Positions 58,710 to 64,000 of a stretch of 64,000 nucleotides of DNA are shown in pieces. Under the pieces are notes generated by a model. It searched no databases, was not told the origin of the DNA, and saw nothing but the letters and a program-made list of their open reading frames with translations. Source of the stretch: Chryseobacterium sp. CY350 (GTDB lineage Bacteria; Bacteroidota; Bacteroidia; Flavobacteriales; Weeksellaceae); the NCBI RefSeq assembly GCF_027945075.1, contig NZ_CP116034.1:2666001-2730000 (forward strand). Direction: 5' to 3'. Within the stretch, counting starts at the first letter, position 1; each line of letters begins with the position of its first letter. Position numbers and translations under genes: made by a program.

Positions 58710-61154
58710 TTAGTCTTTTACATAAATCCGTTTTACACGAGGCGAAATTGAAGTTAAAACTTCGTAAGTGATCGTTTTGCAATACTCTGCAAATTCCTTA
58801 AGAGTCGGTTTTGCGTTGAAAATCGTTACCTGATCTCCCTCTTTCACAGTTGGAATTCCATCTATATTGATCATCATCATATCCATACAGACGTTTCCGA
58901 TAATTGGCGCTAAAGTTTTATTAACGCCTACATTTCCTGTTTCATTACCAATCAACCTGGGAATACCATCTGCGTAACCAACAGGAAGGGTCGCAATTTT
59001 GATTAAATTATCAGCCTTATACTTTCGGCTGTAACCTACAGATTCTCCTTTATTGATCATGGAAATTTGAGAAATTACCGTCTTAAAGCTTACGGTAGAT
59101 TGAAGCTGTTTTTGAATATCAGCATTTGAAGATTCGCCCAACATTCCGATACCGATTCTTACCATATCATAATGATGACTGGTGTAATTTGTAATTCCCG
59201 ACGAATTTAAAATATGTCTTAAAGGTTGATAACCCAGATTTTTAATTAAGTAGACTGAACTTCTTTCGAATATTTCTAATTGCATCATTGTATAGTCTTT
59301 CTCAGCAGGGATATCTGCTGATGACAAATGGCTAAAAATACTCTGAACTTTCAGATTTTTGTGTTGTAAGTTCTGGATGAGTTGGGATAGCTCATCTTCC
59401 TTAAAACCAAGACGATGCATGCCTGTTTCGAGTTTAATATGAATCGGATATTCTTTATCAAAACCAGATCTCTGAACCGTTTCATAAAACAATTCTAAAA
59501 CTCTGAAACTGTAAATTTCCGGCTCCAGATTGTATTGAATGATTGCTTCGTAGCTATGCTGCTCAGGATTCATCACAATAATCGGAGTTGTAATTCCTTT
59601 TTTCCGAAGTTCTACTCCTTCGTCAGCGTAGGCAACACCCAAATAATCAATATGGTGATGTTGTAGAAACTCTGATATTTCGTAACTTCCTAATCCGTAA
59701 GCATTTGCTTTTACCATGGCCATCATTTTGGTAGATGGTTTCAGCAGAGATTTATGATAATTGATATTGTGAAGAATCGCATTGAGATTAATTTCTAAAA
59801 CAGTATCGTGTTTTCTTAATTCTAAAAGATCTTTAAGTTTTTGAATTTCAAATTTTCTTGCACCTTTGAGAAGGATGATTTGATTTTCTATTTCTGTAAG
59901 ATGTTTGCTATCAATTAATTCCTGAGTATTATTAAAAGTAAAAGTTGCAGACTTAAATAAATTTTTAAAGAGCGTGATTTCTTCTCCAATCAGAAAAACA
60001 TTTGCAAAATTTTGCTCATTGACTACCTCAGAAACTTCTTCATACAACTCTTGTGAATTAGCATTTACACCAATAATATCTGTTAATACCAAAGATTTTT
60101 TAGATTTCTGATATTCGTTTAAGAATTGTAAAGCGGTTTTTAAAGAATCAAGGTCGAGATTAAAAGAATCATTGATGATGATGTTGTTTTTACTTCCTTC
60201 GATGGCTTCGAGCCTCATTTCTACAGCTTTGAGAGCGTTTATTTTTTCAATGATTTTGTCATTGCTGATATTTACTTCTTTTAAAACTGTAATTAAGGCT
60301 AAAACATTTGTTAAGGTAGCTTCGTCACGTTGATGAGCCGGAAAACTTATTTCTTCATCAAAATATTTTACAACAATATCTTCATCTTTATCATTGGTTT
60401 TGAGGTAAACATCATTTCTATCCTGAAATCCGTATGTAACTAATTTTTTACTTGAATATAGTTCTTTTATTTTGTTGTGAACCAACAGATTATCTGAACT
60501 ATAAATAATAACTTCGGACTCCTTAAAAAGTTTAATTTTTTCGTCAATTAAATGTTCTTCAGAATCAAAATTTGCTGCATGAGCTGTTCCTATATGAGTT
60601 AATAAACCGATTTGTGGATGAAAAATATTTTCTAAAACCTGCATTTCTTCAGGCATTGAAATACCAACTTCAAATATCCCTAATTGGTGATCTTGATTGA
60701 TTTGGAGTAGAGAAAGAGGAAGGCCAATTTGAGAATTAAAACTTTTCGGACTTTTAACCGTCGGAAATTCATTCCACAAACATTGGTAGAGCCATTCTTT
60801 AAGAATCGTTTTTCCATTGCTTCCTGTGATCCCGATTGATTTTAAATGTGATTGTTCAAAATGATATTTCGCCAGGTTTTGTAAGAATTGCATGGAGTTT
60901 TCCACAATAATCCACGTAACATCTTCATATTGTGGATAATGATGTTCAGAAATCACTACTTTTATTCCTCTGTCAATAACAGATTCTATGTACTTTTCGC
61001 CAGAATTTTTTTTGGTATTAATGGCGATAAATGCAGTATGTTTAATTGCATAGATTATCCTGCTGTCAAAAGCTATATTATTGATAATCATATTTTTATC
61101 TCCAATCACTTTCGCATTGGTAATGTTTGCAATTTCGTTTACTGTATATTTCAT
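58710..61154 (-). CDS. murF-alr: MurF-alanine racemase fusion
   Basis: An 814-residue bifunctional protein, the usual arrangement in Bacteroidetes. Residues 1-450 are MurF (adds D-Ala-D-Ala to UDP-MurNAc-tripeptide), with the P-loop GITGSNGKTILKEWLYQ near 108-124 and AFDSR near 28-32. Residues about 455-814 are alanine racemase: PLP lysine loop MAMVKANAYGLG (Lys near 485), MRIGIGMLG-like DMVRIGIGMLGES near 670, and the C-terminal CMDMMMINI region with the second catalytic Tyr domain. Coupling makes D-Ala where it is used. Not a misassembly: both halves are full. Confidence 0.96.
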   Translation of the reverse strand: MKYTVNEIANITNAKVIGDKNMIINNIAFDSRIIYAIKHTAFIAINTKKNSGEKYIESVIDRGIKVVISEHHYPQYEDVTWIIVENSMQFLQNLAKYHFEQSHLKSIGITGSNGKTILKEWLYQCLWNEFPTVKSPKSFNSQIGLPLSLLQINQDHQLGIFEVGISMPEEMQVLENIFHPQIGLLTHIGTAHAANFDSEEHLIDEKIKLFKESEVIIYSSDNLLVHNKIKELYSSKKLVTYGFQDRNDVYLKTNDKDEDIVVKYFDEEISFPAHQRDEATLTNVLALITVLKEVNISNDKIIEKINALKAVEMRLEAIEGSKNNIIINDSFNLDLDSLKTALQFLNEYQKSKKSLVLTDIIGVNANSQELYEEVSEVVNEQNFANVFLIGEEITLFKNLFKSATFTFNNTQELIDSKHLTEIENQIILLKGARKFEIQKLKDLLELRKHDTVLEINLNAILHNINYHKSLLKPSTKMMAMVKANAYGLGSYEISEFLQHHHIDYLGVAYADEGVELRKKGITTPIIVMNPEQHSYEAIIQYNLEPEIYSFRVLELFYETVQRSGFDKEYPIHIKLETGMHRLGFKEDELSQLIQNLQHKNLKVQSIFSHLSSADIPAEKDYTMMQLEIFERSSVYLIKNLGYQPLRHILNSSGITNYTSHHYDMVRIGIGMLGESSNADIQKQLQSTVSFKTVISQISMINKGESVGYSRKYKADNLIKIATLPVGYADGIPRLIGNETGNVGVNKTLAPIIGNVCMDMMMINIDGIPTVKEGDQVTIFNAKPTLKEFAEYCKTITYEVLTSISPRVKRIYVKD

Positions 61155-61235
61155 TGGTACCTTTCTCCGTAAATTTTTAAGTGTTTTTTTTAAAATGGAT
61201 CAATTACAACTTTAAAAATTAATCCAAATTAATCA

Positions 61236-61823
61236 TTATTTTTGTTTAGAAAGCACTTCATCTATAAAAACACGGCGGCTCACCGCTTCATAACTTTCAG
61301 TTTCACCAAGTTCTACAAGATTATTTCCCTCAGAAATTCTCATAGAATAGTTGGCAAGATTTCCTGTTCTTTTGCAAATTGCATGAACTTTAGTCACATA
61401 TTCCGCAGTTGCCATCAAATTTGGCATTGACCCGAAAGGGCGACCGAGAAAATCCATATCCAGACCTGCGATAACAACTCTTATTCCGTTGTTTGCCAAT
61501 TGATTAGCTACTTCAACGATACTTTCGTCAAAGAATTGTGCTTCATCAATTCCTATTACATCGCAATTTGACCCTAAAAGAAGAATTTCATCAGGATTTT
61601 CGATTGCGGTGCTTCGGATTTTATTTTTATTGTGAGAAACGACATCTTCATCAGAATATCTTGTATCTGTTTTTGGTTTGAATATTTCTACATTCTGACC
61701 CGCCATTTCTGCTCTTCTCAGTCTTCGGATCAACTCTTCGGTTTTTCCGGAAAACATTGAGCCACAAATAACTTCCATCCAACCGCTTTGTTTGGAATGA
61801 TTAATTGTATTTTCTAAAAACAT
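61236..61823 (-). CDS. tdk: Thymidine kinase
   Basis: A 195-residue type II thymidine kinase (TK1-like) for dTMP salvage. The P-loop GSMFSGKTEE (21-30), the DEAQF loop (about 95-99) and the lasso ICKRTGNLANYSMRI are present. The usual zinc pairs appear reduced: the CxxC of the lasso is CKRT here. The start at 61823 yields a N-terminus slightly longer than E. coli. A TACTTTTG box (reverse, 61853-61860) upstream may be a -7 element. Next to murF-alr but separated by about 80 bp. Confidence 0.95.
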   Translation of the reverse strand: MFLENTINHSKQSGWMEVICGSMFSGKTEELIRRLRRAEMAGQNVEIFKPKTDTRYSDEDVVSHNKNKIRSTAIENPDEILLLGSNCDVIGIDEAQFFDESIVEVANQLANNGIRVVIAGLDMDFLGRPFGSMPNLMATAEYVTKVHAICKRTGNLANYSMRISEGNNLVELGETESYEAVSRRVFIDEVLSKQK

Positions 61824-61883
61824 TTGTTATTTTAGCCGTAATATTTTAAGATCAAAAGTAAGCAATTTTAATAAGATTCTTCT

Positions 61884-63392
61884 ATGCAGAACATCCAAGA
61901 TTTACAGGAAAAGATTTTTTTTGAATCTAAATATATCATTGGTATTTTAGACAAAATAAACAACGTTGACGAGCTACTTTCTAAGCAAAATCTTATTGAT
62001 GATCTTGCAGACAGAATTTCATTTTTAAAGCTTTTGAACTCAAAACTTGAGTATTATCAAAAAGATGACGTGCAGTTTTCTAAACTTTCAGTTACTTCTT
62101 CGGGCGAATCAAGCGACGAATCGGGAGATTTCTCAACTGCTGTCCTGCAAGAAGAAAATGATCAGAACGATATTTTTGAGAGCCAAAACAATACTCCGGA
62201 TAATCAAACTGAGGAAGAAGCAATCTTCAATCATCAGCTTACAGAAATTGAGGAAAATGAGTTCCACGAAAATTTGGTGAGTCTTGCTGCGGAAGAAACA
62301 ACTGCTGAAAATTCAGAGTTATCTTCAGAAAATGAGGTTGAGGATAATTTAAGTACAGAAATTGTGAATGATGATAGTTCTTTTGATGATCAACTGGATG
62401 AAATCGACGAAGAACAAATTTCTGAGAAAACAGATGGAGTCCTTAGTTTCGTAGATGAGGAAAGAATTTTAGAAAATTCTGTTCCCGAGGAAGATGATCT
62501 CGACGAAGAGATATTCGACCAAAAGGTAACTGAAGAAGAAACAATTTTTAGTAATCAGTTAAATGAAATTGAAGAATTTGAAAATGAGATTTCTGAGGAA
62601 AGTGCTTCGAACGATTTTGACGAAGAAGAGCAAATTCAGGATAATTTTGAATCTGAAAAAGTAAACGAAGGTTCTACAGAGAAAATTGAGAGTATGTTTG
62701 ATTTAGAAAAATCTCATAACGAGGTTTTGATTGAAGATATTAAAGAAGAATCTGTTTCTGAAGAATTTAATTACGAGCAAGACGAAATTATTACTGAAAA
62801 TTCTAACGTAGAAAATATTCTTACAGAACTAAAACGCGATACAGAAGATGTTGAAACTAAAGAAAATGCTTTGGAAACTGATGATTCTGACCGAAGAAAA
62901 ATAGTTGATATCGACAGACCTTCGTCAGACATCGAAAAAGAAAATCCTGCATCCGATGAAAGTTTCGAAAATCTTGAGGCGTATCAACGGGAGAAAAAGA
63001 TAAGACTGGCGAATATTAAAGGTTTAAAAACGATTCAGACTTTATTTGATGATGATCCGTTAGCTAAGGAAATTTCTCAGGAGAAACCTTCACAGATCGC
63101 AAAAGAGGATAGCGGAAGCATTCTGAAAACAAATATTCCTACTGAATATATGGAGGCAGAAAAACAAAAACCAGAATTCAGGCTAGATCTAAACGACAGA
63201 ATGGCTTTTACAAAACTTCTTTTCGGAGGAAGTCAAACGGATCTTAATCATGCTGTTGCAGAGCTCAACAGATGTCGAAATCTGGAAGAAGCCAAAGAGT
63301 ATTTGAGCGATCTCTATTACGATAGAAAATGGAATAAAGTTGATGAATATGCACAGAGACTTTGGATATTGGTAGAAAATAAATTCTTATAA
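61884..63392 (+). CDS. Large acidic protein with degenerate repeats
   Basis: A 502-residue protein, strongly acidic between about 90 and 370 (Glu/Asp/Ser/Asn). Residues 1-65 are helical (LQEKIFFESKYIIGILDKIN). Three degenerate copies of FxxQLxEIxE occur near 115, 167 and 222. The last about 75 residues (FRLDLNDRMAFTKLLFGGSQ onward) are folded-looking and resemble a domain seen in uncharacterised Bacteroidetes proteins. No signal peptide. It immediately precedes rsmI with a 2-bp gap, so the two are co-expressed. Function unknown. Confidence 0.75.
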   Translation: MQNIQDLQEKIFFESKYIIGILDKINNVDELLSKQNLIDDLADRISFLKLLNSKLEYYQKDDVQFSKLSVTSSGESSDESGDFSTAVLQEENDQNDIFESQNNTPDNQTEEEAIFNHQLTEIEENEFHENLVSLAAEETTAENSELSSENEVEDNLSTEIVNDDSSFDDQLDEIDEEQISEKTDGVLSFVDEERILENSVPEEDDLDEEIFDQKVTEEETIFSNQLNEIEEFENEISEESASNDFDEEEQIQDNFESEKVNEGSTEKIESMFDLEKSHNEVLIEDIKEESVSEEFNYEQDEIITENSNVENILTELKRDTEDVETKENALETDDSDRRKIVDIDRPSSDIEKENPASDESFENLEAYQREKKIRLANIKGLKTIQTLFDDDPLAKEISQEKPSQIAKEDSGSILKTNIPTEYMEAEKQKPEFRLDLNDRMAFTKLLFGGSQTDLNHAVAELNRCRNLEEAKEYLSDLYYDRKWNKVDEYAQRLWILVENKFL

Positions 63393-63394
63393 TT

Positions 63395-64000
63395 TTGAGT
63401 GGAATCCTATACTTCGTTCCCACACCCGTCGGGAACCTTGAAGACATGACTTTCAGAGCGATAAAAGTGCTGAAAGAAGTCGATTATATTTTGTGTGAAG
63501 ACACAAGAACTTCCGGAGTGCTGCTGAAGCATTACGAAATTTCAAAACCCTTAAAGTCTTATCATTTACATAACGAGCACACGGCGACAGAAAAGGTGAT
63601 TGCAGATCTTCAAGGCGGTCAGAATATCGCCATCATTACAGATGCCGGAACTCCCGGAATTTCAGATCCTGGCTACTTATTGGCAAAAGCAGGCTCTGAT
63701 AATCATATTGAAATGATTTGCCTTCCGGGTGCAACCGCATTGATTCCGGCTTTGGTGGTCTCAGGTTTACCCAATAACGAATTTCTGTTTGCAGGTTTTC
63801 TCCCTCCAAAAAAAGGAAGACAAACAAAGCTGAAGCAATTGGCTGAAGAAAAAAAGACGATTGTTCTGTATGAGAGTCCGCACAAAATCAATACAACTTT
63901 AGAGCAGATCAAGGAGTTTTTTGGAGAAGATACAAGGGCGAGCCTGAGCCGTGAAATTTCAAAAAAATTCGAAGAAACAAAAAGAGGTACAATCGATGAA
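63395..64000 (+). CDS. rsmI: 16S rRNA (cytidine-2'-O-)-methyltransferase RsmI, N-terminal part
   Basis: 202 codons are visible before the window edge. The frame starts with TTG at 63395 (no ATG is in frame nearby) and reads SGILYFVPTPVGNLEDMTFR, the exact family beginning. The CEDTRTSGVLLKHY, AIITDAGTPGISDPGYLLA and LPGATALIPALVVSGLP blocks follow. RsmI methylates C1402 of 16S rRNA in the decoding centre. The start is 2 bp after the stop of the acidic protein, which explains an unusual start codon through coupled translation. Confidence 0.93.
   Translation, partial: MSGILYFVPTPVGNLEDMTFRAIKVLKEVDYILCEDTRTSGVLLKHYEISKPLKSYHLHNEHTATEKVIADLQGGQNIAIITDAGTPGISDPGYLLAKAGSDNHIEMICLPGATALIPALVVSGLPNNEFLFAGFLPPKKGRQTKLKQLAEEKKTIVLYESPHKINTTLEQIKEFFGEDTRASLSREISKKFEETKRGTIDE

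Noticed and set aside
58710..61154. MurF-alanine racemase fusion as an assembly artefact
   Set aside because: Both domains are complete and this fusion is normal in Bacteroidetes.
1..64000. CRISPR arrays, prophage modules, rRNA operons
   Set aside because: No regularly spaced repeats with unique spacers, no phage structural or integrase genes, and no rRNA sequence were seen.

Overview
The window looks like a chromosome segment of a Flavobacteriia bacterium (Bacteroidetes), most like Chryseobacterium or a close relative. The evidence is low GC, promoters of the Bacteroidetes type (TTG, about 20 bp, TAnnTTTG), GLPGLI-family proteins beside a TonB-receptor-like barrel, a SprE/PorW type IX secretion lipoprotein, a MurF-alanine racemase fusion, and the FeoA-FeoB-Cys-rich peptide operon. 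Genus assignment is inference from protein recognition, not from a search.

Layout. 1-1180: an AAA+ ATPase and the start of its S8-protease partner, next to a Leu-Gly-Leu tRNA operon (1429-1682). 1857-11400: DUF3127, aat, an EamA transporter, an IS110 element with a candidate bridge RNA (3869-5134), a TPR protein, a ParE-type toxin-antitoxin pair, glmM and feoAB. 11469-17459: small exported proteins, two GLPGLI proteins, a large outer-membrane barrel and a decayed XRE regulator. 17907-18791: a JmjC/cupin-like protein.

18931-28019 is the most unusual part. Eleven co-oriented genes revolve around NAD and ADP-ribose: a PPP-type phosphatase, a small protein, KptA RNA 2'-phosphotransferase, ADP-ribosylglycohydrolase, sirtuin, DUF2971, a TIGR02452 PARG-like protein, a macrodomain, a short adenylosuccinate synthetase paralogue, a VWA protein and a coiled-coil protein. 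Upstream lies an NrtR-like Nudix regulator. Four matching 21-bp palindromes (TTTGYGT-N7-ACRCWAA) sit on the two promoters, so the set looks like one ADP-ribose-responsive regulon.

28086-43800 is mostly housekeeping: lepA, an ECF sigma/anti-sigma/periplasmic trio, DUF2520, a KdsC-like phosphatase, maf, sprE, tsaB, an SDR, yraN, DoxX, an LD-carboxypeptidase and LysE, with two pseudogenes (DUF1579, RhuM). 43905-47634 is a polymorphic-toxin locus: a 538-residue candidate effector, a SUKH-type immunity protein, and two paralogous putative immunity genes, each preceded by the decayed tail of the same toxin family.

47810-64000 holds rnr, rpiB, an 870-bp AT-rich gap with DnaA-box-like sites, pgk, a methyltransferase, mnmG flanked by two perfect parS palindromes, ybeY, a patatin-barrel protein, murF-alr, tdk, an acidic repeat protein and the start of rsmI. 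parS, DnaA boxes and mnmG together suggest that the chromosomal origin is in or near this part.
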